DNA of 64,000 bases from Theristus sp. LFF4_11 (GCA_030248135.1 JASANC010003433.1:124001-188000), one strand, 5' to 3'; numbered from the stretch's first letter, positions 42,001-54,482 are shown. The notes: a model not told the origin generated them from the sequence alone. Program-made: numbers and translations.

Positions 42001-45000
42001 GCCGCAGCGGCCGCAGCGCCGCAGTTCGGCTGTATACCGGCCGACGTTCGAGTGCCGTCGATTTCGTTGCCGGAATTACGGTCCGCACAGTAACACTGAC
42101 CGGTGGTTGCCTCGCACTGAACCGCCTGGTAGTAGCCTGAGCAGGTGTATTGTTTTCAGTTTCCACTTATTAACCACCGTAAACATAGAATTTTGAGAAC
42201 ACACAAAAAATCAGATTCAGACACGATGAGTGTCGAAGCAAAAACACCAACCGTCACTGGTGCAGTCAAGCAAATTGGCAGCGCCGCCTTGCGCCAGCAG
42301 CTCCTGTTGCCGCTGCGTGCAAGGACCTGTCAAAAATTCAGTGAATAATGTTGCTCCGTTTAGTTCATAGTTAAACATTCACAAGTAGAGCGTTTTGTAT
42401 CTGAATTGGTGGAAACGAAAAAGGACCACACTGATCAGAGAAAGGATGAATATGGCAACATTCACTGTGACATACAGTATGGTCGAATAGATGAAGCACT
42501 CCTTGTTTTCTCGATCAACACGTGCAGACTACGAGTTTTTTTTCAAGAACGACAGATTTTTCCCAATCGACTGTGCAAGTGTCAAAGCATGAACAGAATA
42601 GCACGAAGAACCAATTGTTAAAAAAACGCGTCAATTGTCACACAATTGGGTTTCTGAACGTCTTTTGTCGTTCATTCAAGTTTCGCGCGCTCCTAGCCTC
42701 CTGAACCAAACCTGCCATATGTTTAATTGGCCATTGCATACCATTGTTGACAGAATTGACAACACGGTTATTGCTGCTTGGTGCGCTTGCAGGCGGCGCC
42801 GCAGTCGTTTCTTGTGACGTCGAACATTTCTTTGCGATGTCACAAACCTGAAAAGAACAAACGTCACACAATGCAAAACGAAAACCCGACGTAAATATCC
42901 ACAATCAAAAAGTCTTTAAATCGAAAAATCACTGAAACGAGTGAAATCAACGGGAAAAGGCTAAAAAATTGGGTTTCTCGCTGATGTGACTTTACTATAA
43001 AAAAGTTGACCTTGAAGTCTTAAGGCCCATTCATGCACGCGCGCTAACATGAACGTGCGTATGAATGTGCGTATGTTCGAAAACTGAACCGCGCTGACGG
43101 GCGCTGAAGCGCCAACTTTGTCGTTCATTTCGCGGTGGTTTTGGACAAAAAAATGAATATCTAATACAGAAGAACAATAAGTTTTGGCTTGCCTACTCAT
43201 GGTGTCTTACACTTCTCTGGTATTATGCCGTGCACTGCAGAATAAAACTGACTGAATAAATCTCGCTATCGAACGAACGAACGGTGATCTTAGGCGATGT
43301 TTTTCGCCAGGCGCCCAGAGCTAACCCAGAGCAGCTATGCAACGAAATGAACGTTTGCAAGGTTGAAATGAAAGACAGCAGCGACCCTGTGGATCACCTG
43401 CTGCGCCACTGGTGTGACGACATGCTTGCCGATGGTGCCTGCCACTAGCGGCCCACCGAGCTCCGGGAACAGCCACCGTTGACAGGCGTCCAACGGCTTG
43501 TCCCGCCCGTCCGTCGGCACGAGCGGCCGTGTGAATTGCGCCTGTTAAGGTGCTTAGATAGGAATTGTGAATTGTGCGCCTGTGCGTGTCGTTTAGGGGT
43601 GAGTGAGCTTTTTAGTTTGGCACCGGACACTCGATGCGCGCAAACAGTCGAACTCTATAAATTTTAGGGAATCTGCTGATTGGTTGGTGCTCACGTGCGT
43701 GCATGTTTTCTGCGCAGTGCATTGCGGTGGGGCGGAGTATGGTTTTTGCAGAAAGCATGCATACCGTATTCACAAACTAATCAGCTGATTCCCTATAATA
43801 TAGAGCGCGACTGTAGACAGGTAAACCGTTTCATGCATGACGCGCGAATTCAAAATTGACAAAGTGATCCGAGCGCCCTAAATACGGCCGGGTCACTTAG
43901 GGCTATTTTGAATTATTGCCACACAAAGACTGGAACTAATTTCCCTTCTACGTCTGCACACGCATCGAGTCGCAGATTCCAAAAAAATGATAACACTTTA
44001 AAAATTAAAAAAAATCCTTTTTTATTAGAATCCTTTCGCCTCACACAACCTGCACGGCGCCGTCGACGGTGGAGGCCGCGAGCAAACGCACGTCCGACTG
44101 AATGTCCGGCGTCGGCGCTGCGTACTGGATCGAGGTCATGTCGGCCGCAGTCACCTGGTTGCCGTTCTGCACCAGGATCAGCAGCGCGTCCATGTCGTAC
44201 TGGAAATGGTGATCGACGGCGTTTTGGGTTTGGTAACGATTGTGCATTCGTGGACAGAAGGATAGACATTTGATAAAAACGTTCAAGTTTATAGAGTCCA
44301 CTTGATTGAAGAAGTATCTATTACGCACGTAAAACAAACAACACGAAAATCGCCTGATCGAGCTTTTGCCTCAAATGCAACTCAGAAACGTATCTCAATC
44401 TCCGAAACGCGATTTCAAACAAAAGTCGGTAGAGCATAAGCTTCCATCAAGCTTGCAGTGATTTCCAGAATTGTGCGACGAAACAAAAACAAGTTCGCGA
44501 ATAATGAGCTGTTTGTTACTGTTCCACTGTGAATCAAAAAAAATCGTATACCAAAAAGCAAGCCAAACACCGAATGCATATACCGTATTACCTCTAATAA
44601 ACCCCCATGGGGGTTTATTTCTTCAGCGACTTCTGGGGGTGGGGGTTTATTTTTGGGGGGGGGGGGCTTTATTTTTGGGGGGGGGTTTATTTGGAAACCA
44701 TTTTTAGGAGTGGGTAAAATGGCAAAAATACCTTCCATGGCAGGAAGGAAGTCGCAGAAACTTCTACTCTACATAGAAATTTCCTTTTACAACAGCCTTT
44801 TACAATGAAATTACCATTAACTCATCCATTTGGGGCCTTTGGTAGCACAATTTCATCATTTTCACTGCAACCAGCCACTGAATTCACTGTTTATGTGTAT
44901 GTTTTTCTGGGTGTGTGTTTCAAACAGGTTTCCAATAATCCCCCATGGGGGATTATTTTTTGGGGGGGGGGATTATTTGGAAACTTGTCGAGGGGGTGGG

Positions 45001-45462
45001 TTTATTTTTTGGGGGGGGGGGTTTAATTTGGGGGGGGTTTAATAGAGGTAATACGGTATTATGGATTTATTCAAACGTGTATGGGCTAAAATGACGTCAT
45101 TTGCGTTAAAAACGCCCGTTTGTCAACGTACAGGCCCTAAAATGTCAGTTTGGTGTGACTGATTCGACATTCACCATTTGTTTACGGGAAGAAATCGGCT
45201 AACCGGAAAGTCTGGTTTGCTCTGAACGGCAAGCGCATGTTTGGCGGCACATGACGTCATTTCGGTGGGACACGTTTTTAAAAAAAACTAGGTCATACCA
45301 TGCCAGGCCCGAACGCGACGCCCGTCCAATAGTCGTTCATGTTCTGCTCCGGCCCGCCAGCCAGCAGATCAAACGTCACCAGCTGCGTCGTCGGGTTGTA
45401 CTGCCAACTCAGTTGATAGCCGTTGCTGCCAGTGTAACTGCAGTCCGACAATTGCGCGAACG
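39039..45462 (-). CDS. DOMON / thyroglobulin type-1 extracellular protein (5' end not found)
   Basis: Eleven exons in phase: 45299-45462, 44050-44199, 43398-43541, 42742-42847, 42252-42326, 41984-42136, 40047-41645, 39728-39817, 39475-39597, 39215-39330, 39039-39131 (TGA); about 937 residues so far. The first three exons form a DOMON domain (heme- or sugar-binding beta-sandwich): YQLSWQYNPTTQLVTFDL, DYWTGVAFGPGM, then LLILVQNG and FTRPL...RWLFPELGGPL...IGKH. A first thyroglobulin type-1 repeat spans 42326-41984 (CTQRQQELL, YYQAVQC, CYCADRNSG with Tyr for the usual Trp). A 533-residue exon follows, acidic and Pro/Tyr-rich (YPEYPEYP, PDY repeats), then a second type-1 repeat (CLEQRVLAVELQ, YVPECSHDG, DCWCVQPATG). 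The end is Cys-rich (APCPQYRC, NLCCNTLVKTC). Tg-1 repeats often inhibit cysteine proteases or sit in matrix proteins. A signal peptide should lie upstream of 45462 but was not identified. Confidence 0.85.
42500..42720. mobile_element. Family F repeat, inverted, DOMON intron
   Basis: Complement order: GACTACGAGTTTTTTTTCAA ... TTCAAGTTTCGCGCGCTCCT. Confidence 0.65.
43610..43985. mobile_element. Family E MITE interrupted by a family A MITE (43641-43817)
   Basis: The family E sequence is broken at GCGCGCAAA / GTAGACAGGTAAACC and the gap is filled by a complete family A hairpin (CAGTCGAACTC ... GAGCGCGACTG). Intact family E copies read GCGCATAGACAGGT at the junction, so the insertion was at TA. 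Confidence 0.85.
44580..45059. mobile_element. Family C MITE, copy 2 (DOMON intron)
   Basis: Inverted relative to copy 1, with the same core (CATTTGGGGCCTTTGGTAGC) and ends. Directly adjoins the family B element at its right end. Confidence 0.85.
45057..45297 (-). mobile_element. Family B MITE, copy 4, abutting the DOMON-exon donor
   Basis: Reverse orientation. On the gene's strand the exon ends ...GGCATG, then G, then TATGACC, the same junction as copy 2. Its other end touches a family C element. Confidence 0.85.
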
Positions 45463-45494
45463 CTGAAACGTTGCAAAATTTAGCAGAAACCTGT

Positions 45495-45637
45495 AAAGAC
45501 CCGTTTATACCTGACGTTTGCGCATGCGGCACGGCACGTCACTCTTTAGGTCCCGTGTTATTGCATACTGCCGTTCATACCTGACGTACGTCGCGTCGAC
45601 GTACGTCTGCATACGTCAGGTATAAACGGGCCTTAAG
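45495..45637. mobile_element. Family H TIR element, upstream of DOMON gene
   Basis: GACCCGTTTATACCTGACGT ... GTCAGGTATAAACGGGCCTT, same ends as the copy at 27845. Confidence 0.8.
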
Positions 45638-45664
45638 TGTAAATGACATTCACGTTTTACTACA

Positions 45665-45812
45665 GACTAACTCTATGACATAATATCCAACTATTAGCTG
45701 ATTGGTTGATGCATGCATGCAGTGCATGAATTGCTGTCGAGGCGGAGTTTGGTTTGCGCAGAAGCCACGTGACCACCAACCAATCAGCTAGTTTGCATAT
45801 AGAGTTAGGACT
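45665..45812. mobile_element. Divergent family A palindrome
   Basis: Arms GACTAACTCTATGACATAAT and its partner TGCATATAGAGTTAGGAC, with the shared inner AGCTGATTGGTTG. A subfamily with altered ends; related pieces occur near 2465-2560, 5105-5275, 6375-6500 and 20520-20673. Confidence 0.65.
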
Positions 45813-46970
45813 GCGCACTGTGTGTAGCAGAACCAAAGTGCAACCGACCTCTGGTGATTGCTATGGTAAAAAGTGCAATGACGTAACATATCCGTTGAGC
45901 AGCGTTCATTAACATGGTTCGATAATAAAAACAATTGTCGGAAAAGTAATACTTCCGAATACCGAACGCGTTTTTATGTAAATTAAAGTTTCGTTACGTG
46001 GCGTTTTTCCTGTCGTCGTCCGCTGGCATAGTTACTGTTAATGGCAAAAAAACGCGCAGAATTGCAGAGAAAGCTTGTATTTTCGAAACTGCCAAAAAAT
46101 GCAATCGCGACATGAACGTTTGCAAAACGAAGTGAAGTCAGCCCACTGTAACTCATATGATTCATATGTATTACATAATGTTTGATGACATACACAAAAT
46201 CGAATATCTCTCTTTTAGAAACCATGCAAACCAGTTCATTCTGTGTTCCACGTCCACCAACAATATGCTGTTGATTTCAGGATTTCATTCAACATACATA
46301 TAACAACTATGCAAACAACGCATCAGAAACAAGTTTCGAATTTATCAGGATTACGTGCACACACACAGAGAAACGAACATCTGTTTATGCTGAAGTACAC
46401 AATGTTATTGACAAAAAAATACCCCCAAGAATGCAATTTTCGAGAGTAGATATGTTGTTGAAAATGAAAGTGAAGTTTGAAAATGTTTAAAGTTCCTCAA
46501 ATGACCAACGAAAATAAATGTAGGTTAGCAGTGTTTGACTTTATCTGGAACTGGAATAAGTAATTGTGACGGTTAGCATTTTATTATGACCATAAATCAT
46601 TAGTTTAAAAGTGCCATACGTTCATAACACCACGAAAATGTAAATATTTTAGAAGAAAGAAAAATCAGTAAAGCGACACGCAGCGAAACGATCGTTTGAT
46701 GGCGCAACTTAACTCATCACAATGAATAAAGAATTTTTTCACAACTATACACATTGTGAGTGAAATCGCTTTCTTTGAACTTTTTCACCGGATGATTTCC
46801 AGAAACCACATGAATTAAATCATATTCATGTACTCCATATAAATTAGGAGAATATGGTGCAAAGATTTGAACACTGCAACATATTTCTTCTAAAGTATCT
46901 AGATATAAACTCTCGACTTAAGTTAACATAGCAGATGCGTACGGCAATCAAAAAAGTTTTTAAACATGCA

Positions 46971-48251
46971 TGTACTATAGATGGTATACTATTGGCTGAT
47001 TATTCATTAGTTGACGAATGAATAATGGGGTTTTTAAATTATTTGAATAATACTATTTTGAATAATGAGTAATGGACCCATTATTCAAATAGTACTATTA
47101 ATGACGAATGAATAATACAAACAAAAAGATTGAACTTGTTTAAAAAAAGTTGCACAAGTTGCAAAAATTTGTGTGCTCAAAACACACCTTGATTGACCAC
47201 ACCAACCTTGCATTTTGTGATACATCATGAGCATTGAAAAGTGACAAAAACATGTACACTGACAGGAAGATACTGAAATCTACTTGTAAATTTCCACAGG
47301 TGGTGCACCAAAACAAACTTCTGAAATTAAAAATGATCTCGCGGTTGATTTGTTTTGTTTGTTTATGCAGTGCGTCAAAATTGTATCATGTTTTTTCTGC
47401 ATTTCAACCATGGGCCACCAGAAATCTGCATGTTGCACTACTTGTTTTACACTTTATCCGCGAATTCGTAATAGCTGTGCAAAATTCAACACATTTTTTG
47501 AAATCCTGAGTGCATTTTAGTTTGGAAAAGTAAAAGAATCGTTCAATTTGGTCTTATATAACTCGAGATACAGTCATTTTTGTCCAGAAAATTGAAAAAT
47601 CAACAAACACAAAAAAGAAAGGAAATCATGCGAGGGGGTTGTTTTGTATATATGTGGCATACACACATACGTATGTGAGCAATTATGCACCCCTCACGTG
47701 TAAGTCACAAGAGACGGTGTTATGTTTCTCTCTGTTGTTGTTGTGTTTATCTGTGTGCACACACATTTTTTTACGACAAGCAACGGTTAATGGCTATATC
47801 TTCTACACCGTTTATCCGTTTGAACTGAAATTTGGATATGTTATACCTGTATACCTAACAACTGTCGCCAATTAGTTTTATCCTGAACCGGTTAGGAAAG
47901 CAGACGTTAGGGCCTTTAGTTATAATCAACCATTTTGTTTACTTTTATCAGTGTTGATTTGTTTAAAATTGTGATTTGCACTTGATTCTCTCCGCCATTG
48001 ATGATTTGCACCTGATTCGATAACTAAAACATCAATGTGTTAGGGTAAACAATACAGGGTGGCAGGTAAAAGCCAATGAACAATCGCTTTATTCATTAAT
48101 CATTTACTATCAGCAAATTATTCATGTGAATAATGAATAATTTGAAAAATTACGTGAATAATACAATTTGAATAATATATTACTCATTCGTCATTCATTA
48201 TTCAAATTCAGAGTTTGATGAATGAATTATTCATACCATCTATAGCATGTA
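46971..48251. mobile_element. About 1.28-kb TIR element without recognisable transposase
   Basis: Left end TGTACTATAGATGGTAT and right end (complement) TGTACATGCTATAGATGGTAT form terminal inverted repeats. Both subterminal regions are packed with AATAATGAATAAT-like inverted motifs. The interior has only short ORFs (about 91 and 78 codons) without domains, so it looks non-autonomous. Confidence 0.6.
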
Positions 48252-49683
48252 CATACAAGCAAACAATGTTTTCGTCAGACTTCTTGACGACCAGACCATG
48301 CAGGTGAAATCAGAATGCAGCTCTCAGCAAAATTCATCTCACCAGAATCCGAAAAACGCAGAATACAAAATAAAATGCTCGCGAAGATGTGATCATAATG
48401 AGCTCTATAATGTGCGTTGCAACGGACACAGAACGCATTATTCTTGGACAACTGGATTTTCTATGCGACATGTGTAATTTCGCATTCCACTCGCTGATTG
48501 GTCGCTGCGTCACGAATCACGATCAGCAGCTAATTAGCGCGCATGTTTTTCTGTATGTTTGAAAGCAGAAATTGTGAAATAACATAAGTTAGGACGGTTA
48601 CGTCGGATTGTTGCGTACGGTCTCGCAAACAGAGTTCGCATGTGTCATTGGTTTCATGGTAACCGGAAATTCGGTTTTTTTACAATCATAGTGAGTCATA
48701 CTGAATGGCTTACTAACATAAATTGGTGCCTCTGGAAACAAACCGAAACAAAAGCTCTGACGGTGTTTTTTCACGATTTACTAATAAACAATACAAGAAA
48801 GTGTACAATCAAGAAACAATTTCTTCCGAATGGTATGGCCGGTCCTCAGTTGTTAAAACAACCAAACATGTGTAAGGTGTAATTTTCAGCATCGTTGTGT
48901 TTTCTGTCACTGCCACTATTAAAAATTGAATGCCTGCGTTGTTCGAAAAAGGTTGATGAGAAGCGAAAACGACAAATTTCACATTTCCTGTTTTAAAAGT
49001 TTTAACAGAGTTATGAAAATTTGATAATATTATTAGAAAAGAAAACGTGCGGTTAAATTACATGTGTGCAATTTGATGTTCACCTTTAACACGAAAATTA
49101 ACACGAAATTTTTTATGACAAATAAATTATGACAAACAAAAAAGTTATGCGACCGAATACAAGCAGTAAGACAATGTAACTATTGGTATTTCAAAATTCT
49201 GAGACTGAAAATTAGGGAGAAAAACATACCGTCCTAAAATTGACCTAAAATCAAACGTGGAATATTTTAGCAAGTACCATTCACATTGATAAATAAAAAC
49301 TAAAGGTTACTATTACTAGATGAATATCAACCCCTCAGAGAATCACAAATCAACTGCATCACCTTCACAGTCGATTTGAAACACCAAAGCATGAGTGACA
49401 AATTTCAAATTGAGTGAAATGAAACTAACATAACAAAAATTCAACAACATAATAAAAAAGATGGAAGCACACGCACGCAACAGCAACAGGTGAGTCGTTT
49501 TTTTTTGTCGACACCGCCATATGCAATGCAATTCAATTTTTGTTCATTTTATCATTTCACACTGTTTGCACACACTTTCTGCGCCGCATATTCACGCAAG
49601 CAACTGATCTCTCAACAACCTGTTGTCTAGCCCTGGAAGTTCCAAAGCGCTTGTTGCATTTTCCGCACAACAACATTTTATTA
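48252..49683. other. AT-rich spacer; no gene seen
   Basis: Only short unsupported ORFs between the TIR element and the large foldback element. Confidence 0.4.
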
Positions 49684-52600
49684 AGAGACCGTCCGCAAAC
49701 CGGTGGAACATTTTTGCCCCTAGCCGAAAATCGATTTCGCTCAAATTTGGTATGGAGGTACCCTTAGGTCCAACTAAGAAAAAACCGGCCCGCTTTTGGA
49801 ATGAGACCCTTGTGGTGTGGCGCTAGAGGTCTCCAAAGTAGGGTATTTCGTCGAAAAACGTCATTTTTGGCGTTTTGAAAAAAAGGTCTTTTAAGGCAAC
49901 ACAGAAGCGTTATCGAATATTGGTGTTAATATGAAAAATGTAGTATTTTGCAAGGGCTTTCATGTGTTGCATTTAGTTTTTCAAAAAACATAAACTTTTA
50001 TTTTGGTATAAACAAAAAACCTAAAAAATAAATTTCAAAAATTTCACTTTTTGGCTTTATTGCGTCGGCGTTTAGTCCGACCCAAAAATTCTCTCCGCTA
50101 TCTTTTTCGCAATAAAAAATTGGTCTAGAAAACGTTTTAACGAGATGCAAACCGTTCACTCTTTTGAGGTTTTTTTTCGTTGCAAGGTTGGTTGAGAAAT
50201 TTTTTTTGCTAGTATAAGCTCCTATTGCTTTATTAAGTTTATCTAAAAAACGTTTTAACCAATGTGATCTGTGCCATATATACGTAGTTTTGAACGCTCT
50301 TTCACGTGGTTTAATTTGTTTTAAAAAATATTAAACTATATGTTTGGTGCAAACACAAAATTGCTTCAAACCCCAGAATTTTTGGTGTACCATGAAGAAG
50401 TTCATGGTTTCTGCAGTCACAACGTTTTTACTTATCGTAGTTTTCTTTGCACCATCATTTTCATTGTAAAAAACTGGTTTAGAAAACATTTTAGCAAGAT
50501 GCAAACCGTTCCCATTTTTGTTTGTTTTTTTTCGTTACAATGTTGGTTGAGAAATTTTTATTTTTGCTAGTTAAGCTTTTATTGGTTCATAAAGTTTATT
50601 TAAAAACGTTTAAACCAATGTGATCTGTTCCATACATACGTAATTTTGAACGCTCTTTCACGTGGTTTAGATTGTTTTGATAAATTTCAAACTATATGTT
50701 CGGTGCAAAACAGAAAATTGTGTCAAATCCCAGACCTTTTGGTGTAAATGAAGAAGTTCATGGTTTCTGCAATCAAAACGTTTTACCTTATCGTTTTTTC
50801 TTTACACCATCGTTTTCATCGTAAAAAACTGGTTTAGAAAACATTTTAACAAGATGCAAACCGTTCCGTTTTTTAAGGTCTTTCGTTATAAGGTTGGTTG
50901 AGAACTTTTGATTTTTCCTAGCATAAGCTTTTGTTGCTTCGTTAAGTCTATTTGAAAACGTTTTAACCAACGTGATCTAAACCATATATACGTAATTTTG
51001 AACGCTCTTTCATGTGGTTTAGTTTGTTTAAAAAATATTAAACTATATGTTTGGTGCAAATACAAAATTGCTTAAAATCCCAGACTGTTGGTGTACCATG
51101 AAGAAATTCATGAACTCTGCAGTCGCAACGTTTTAACTAACCGTGATTTTCTTTAAACCATCATTTTAACCGTACAAAACTGGTCTAGAAACACTGTTGA
51201 TAACCAACAAAGAAACACCTGTTGTTTCCATTGCTAATGAGCTTCCCCTCTTTTTGGCAATCATAACGAAAAAACCACTATAAAATGTGTTTAAATGGGT
51301 TTTAAAATGGAATCTGTGCGAAATATATTATTTTGATGTACTTTCACACAATTGTAAAAGTTTTTAAACTGTGTGTGTTTAATTGTGTGTTTTAGTGCAG
51401 CACAAAAATCCGTTGAAGCCCAGGGTGGATGTATTGGATTACCATTTTTTCTTAACAACGCTTCAACTAACCGTTTTTCTTGCAGTTGTGTTTGAATGTT
51501 TTCACAAAAACGTGATCGGTACCAAAAATGCTGTAATAACTGAACATAACAACTAAATTGCTGTGCAATTTGATAACAGGATTATTATACATTCCGCTAA
51601 GATTCACCACACAAAACCATCGTTTGCTGAATATGAAAAGCGGAGGTTCTGCATCGTCCTGCACGCCAAGGAGCAGTGGCCGAGGACCTGTATCGTCCTG
51701 CACGCCAACGAGCAGAGGCCGAAGACCTGTATCGTCTTGCATGCCAACGAGCGGAGGTCGAGGACCTGTATCGTCCGGCACGCCAAGGAGCAGAGGCCGA
51801 AGACCTGTATCATCCTGCACGCCAACGAGCCGACGAACAACAACGATGATGGCAGCAGGAGATGTGCGATCGTGCTCGTCGAGAGCAAAATGAACGCGAC
51901 GCAGCTGAGCGCCAACGTAGAGCCGCGGCCGAAGAACAACAGCGGAGGCAGCAACAGCAGGAGGTGTTGGACCGTGCTCGTCGAGAGCAAAATGAACGCG
52001 ACGCGGCTGAACGCCATCGTAGAGCCGCGGCCGAAGAACAACAGCAGAGGCAGCAACAGCAGGAGGTGTTGGACCGTGCTCGTCGAAAGCAAAATGAATG
52101 CGACGCGTCTGATATAATAAAGCCTCTGGAAGTTCTTAACGATCAAAAGACACCGGCTATGGAAGTGACTAATAATGAATATTTAAGTTTTTCGTAACAA
52201 CTGTTTTTTGCTTAGAGACGTCGCAGATGAAATCTTATAAGTTTTTGCTTGCACCAAACATATAAATGAAATTTTTAAATAATGTTTATGCAACCTCGTG
52301 AAAGAATATGGAAACAGCAGGTGTTTCTTTGTTGGTTATCAACAGTGTTTCTAGACCAGTTTTGTGCGGTTAAAATGGTGGTTTAAAGAAAATCACGGTT
52401 AGTTAAAACGTCGCGACTGCAGAGTTCATGAATTTCTTCATGGTACACCAACAGTCTGGGATTTTAAGCAATTTTGTATTTGCACCAAACATATAGTTTA
52501 ATATTTTTTAAAACAAACTAAACTACATGAAAGAGCGTTCAAAACTACGTATATGTGGTTTAGATCACGTTGGTTAAAACGTTTTCAAATAGACTTAACG

Positions 52601-53864
52601 AAGCAACAAAAGCTTATGCTAGGAAAAATCAAAAGTTCTCAACCAACCTTGTAACGAAAATCCTTAAAAAACGGAACGGTTTGCATCTTGTAAAAATGTT
52701 TTCTAGACCAGTTTTTTACGGTGAAAACGATGGTGTAAAGAAAAAACGATAAGGTAAAACGTTTTGATTGCAGAAATCATTAACTTCTTCATTTACACCA
52801 AAAGGCCTGGAAATTGACACAATTTTGTGTTTGCACCGAACATATAATTTGAAATTTATTAAAACAATTTAAACCACGTGAAAGAGCGTTCAAAATTACA
52901 TATGTATGGAACAGATCATATTGGTTAAAACGTTTTTAAATGAACTTTATGAACCAATAAAAGCTTAACTAGCAAAAATAAAAATTTCTCAACCAACATT
53001 GTAACGAAAAAAAACCAAAAATGGGAACGGTTTGCATCTTGCTAAAATGTTTTCTAGACCAGTTTTTTACAATGAAAATGATGGTGCAAAGAAAACTACG
53101 ATAAGTAAAAACGTTGTGACTGCAGAAACCATGAACTTCTTCATGGTACACCAAAAATTCTGGGGTTTGAAGCAATTTTGTGTTTGCACCAAACATATAG
53201 TTTAATATTTTTTAAAACAAATTAAACCACGTGAAAGAGCGTTCAAAACTACGTATATATGGCACAGATCACATTGGTTAAAACGTTTTTTAGACAAACT
53301 TAATAAAGCAATAAAAGCTTATACTAGCAAAAAAAATTTCTCAACCAACCTTGCAACGAAAAAAAACCTCAAAAGAGTGAACGGTTTGCATCTCGTTAAA
53401 ACGTTTTCTAGACCAATTTTTTATTGCGAAAAAGATAGCGGAGAGAATTTTTGGGTCGGACTAAACGCCGACGCAATAAAGCCAAAAAGTGAAATTTTTG
53501 AAATTTATTTTTTAGGTTTTTTGTTTATACCAAAATAAAAGTTTATGTTTTTTGAAAAACTAAATGCAACACATGAAAGCCCTTGCAAAATACTACATTT
53601 TTCATATTAACACCAATATTCGATAACGCTTCTGTGTTGCCTTAAAAGACCTTTTTTTCAAAACGCCAAAAATGACGTTTTTCGACGAAATACCCTACTT
53701 TGGAGACCTCTAGCGCCACACCACAAGGGTCTCATTCCAAAAGCGGGCCGGTTTTTTCTTAGTTGGACCTAAGGGTACCTCCATACCAAATTTGAGCGAA
53801 ATCGATTTTCGGCTAGGGGCAGAGTATTACCAAAATGTTCCTCCTAATTCCGGACGGTCTCTTA
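49684..53864. mobile_element. Large foldback DNA element with ~1.55-kb inverted arms
   Basis: The left arm (about 49684-51236) and right arm (about 52310-53864) are near-perfect inverse copies around a ~1.07-kb core. Outer ends read TTAA-GAGACCGTCCG on both sides, so TTAA is the likely target duplication. Only the outermost ~80 bp differ notably between arms. Each arm contains about three direct sub-repeats of ~355 bp, marked by GTGATCTGTGCCATATATACG-like blocks at 50263, 50618 and 50972. TTAA targets are used by piggyBac, Kolobok and Sola3 elements; the GAG start recalls Sola3, but this is from memory and unproven. No transposase was seen. Confidence 0.8.
51563..52117 (+). CDS. Repetitive ORF in the foldback core, unknown
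   Basis: 184 codons, the longest frame in the core. It holds about 4.6 copies of a 13-residue unit (RTCIVLHANEQRPK type, 39 bp) followed by 2.3 copies of a 34-residue unit (102 bp). Because both units are multiples of three, other frames also stay open. Frame 51862-52197 reads as a charged, Gln-rich coiled coil (ARREQNERDAAERQRRAAAE) but has a stop just upstream of its first ATG. Which frame, if any, is translated is undecided. Confidence 0.25.
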   Translation: MQFDNRIIIHSAKIHHTKPSFAEYEKRRFCIVLHAKEQWPRTCIVLHANEQRPKTCIVLHANERRSRTCIVRHAKEQRPKTCIILHANEPTNNNDDGSRRCAIVLVESKMNATQLSANVEPRPKNNSGGSNSRRCWTVLVESKMNATRLNAIVEPRPKNNSRGSNSRRCWTVLVESKMNATRLI

Positions 53865-54482
53865 AATGCGCAGTGTCAAATAAATTTAAAAAAGATTGTT
53901 GAAATACAACGCACAAAAACGGTAAAAATTAAATGAGAAAAAATCAGGTTCCTATTGCACAGTCGAATGTGCAGTCAAGAGTCGAATCCAAAAGAACATT
54001 TATCCAAATTGAAACCCAAACCCAAACCAGTGAATTGAATAAACCATCTCAACTCAAAATCATCTTCAGGAAAGCACGCAAAAAAGCAGCTGAGGGAATG
54101 AACTTTGTTGACTTCTTAACAAAAAGGTCGAAAACATCAGTATTCTGTGCTGCATTCTTTGGGTCGGGCGGGACAAAATCGACTGTAGCCATCGGCTGTT
54201 CAACAAACACTGCACTTGCAACCGAGAAAGCAACAATAATCTTTCAACGATTTCAGATTCACAAGAACTTTGAACTTTTATTCCCACCGGCGTTCAGGTA
54301 AAATCCGGAAGTGCATTACAAAAGGCATTGCGAACAGAGCGACGCTGTACTCCTAAATCTACGCTCCTGTGTGGGCGTGTTACGTCTGAACGCAGATTGG
54401 GAAGTGAAAATGAGATTTTTTTCAAATTCGGATTTTCCCTATAATCCCAGCGAAAACGCAGCTACAAATACCAAAAAAACTG
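53865..54482. other. 3' flank of ArfGAP1
   Basis: Includes the ArfGAP1 3' UTR. A 122-codon plus-strand ORF (53933-54301) without recognisable domain overlaps it in antisense and is not called. Confidence 0.4.
54277..54282 (-). terminator. Candidate poly(A) signal of ArfGAP1
   Basis: AATAAA on the minus strand about 200 nt past the ArfGAP1 stop codon. Confidence 0.45.

Larger units (their letters stand above)
45463..46970. other. Upstream flank of the DOMON gene; no gene seen
   Basis: Contains a family H element (45495-45637) and a divergent family A palindrome (45665-45812), then AT-rich sequence. The missing first exon of the DOMON gene (signal peptide) is expected here or further right; I could not pick one with confidence. 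Confidence 0.4.

Noticed and set aside
53933..54301. 122-codon plus-strand ORF beside the foldback element
   Set aside because: It lies antisense to the probable ArfGAP1 3' UTR and shows no domain or repeat relation to the element.
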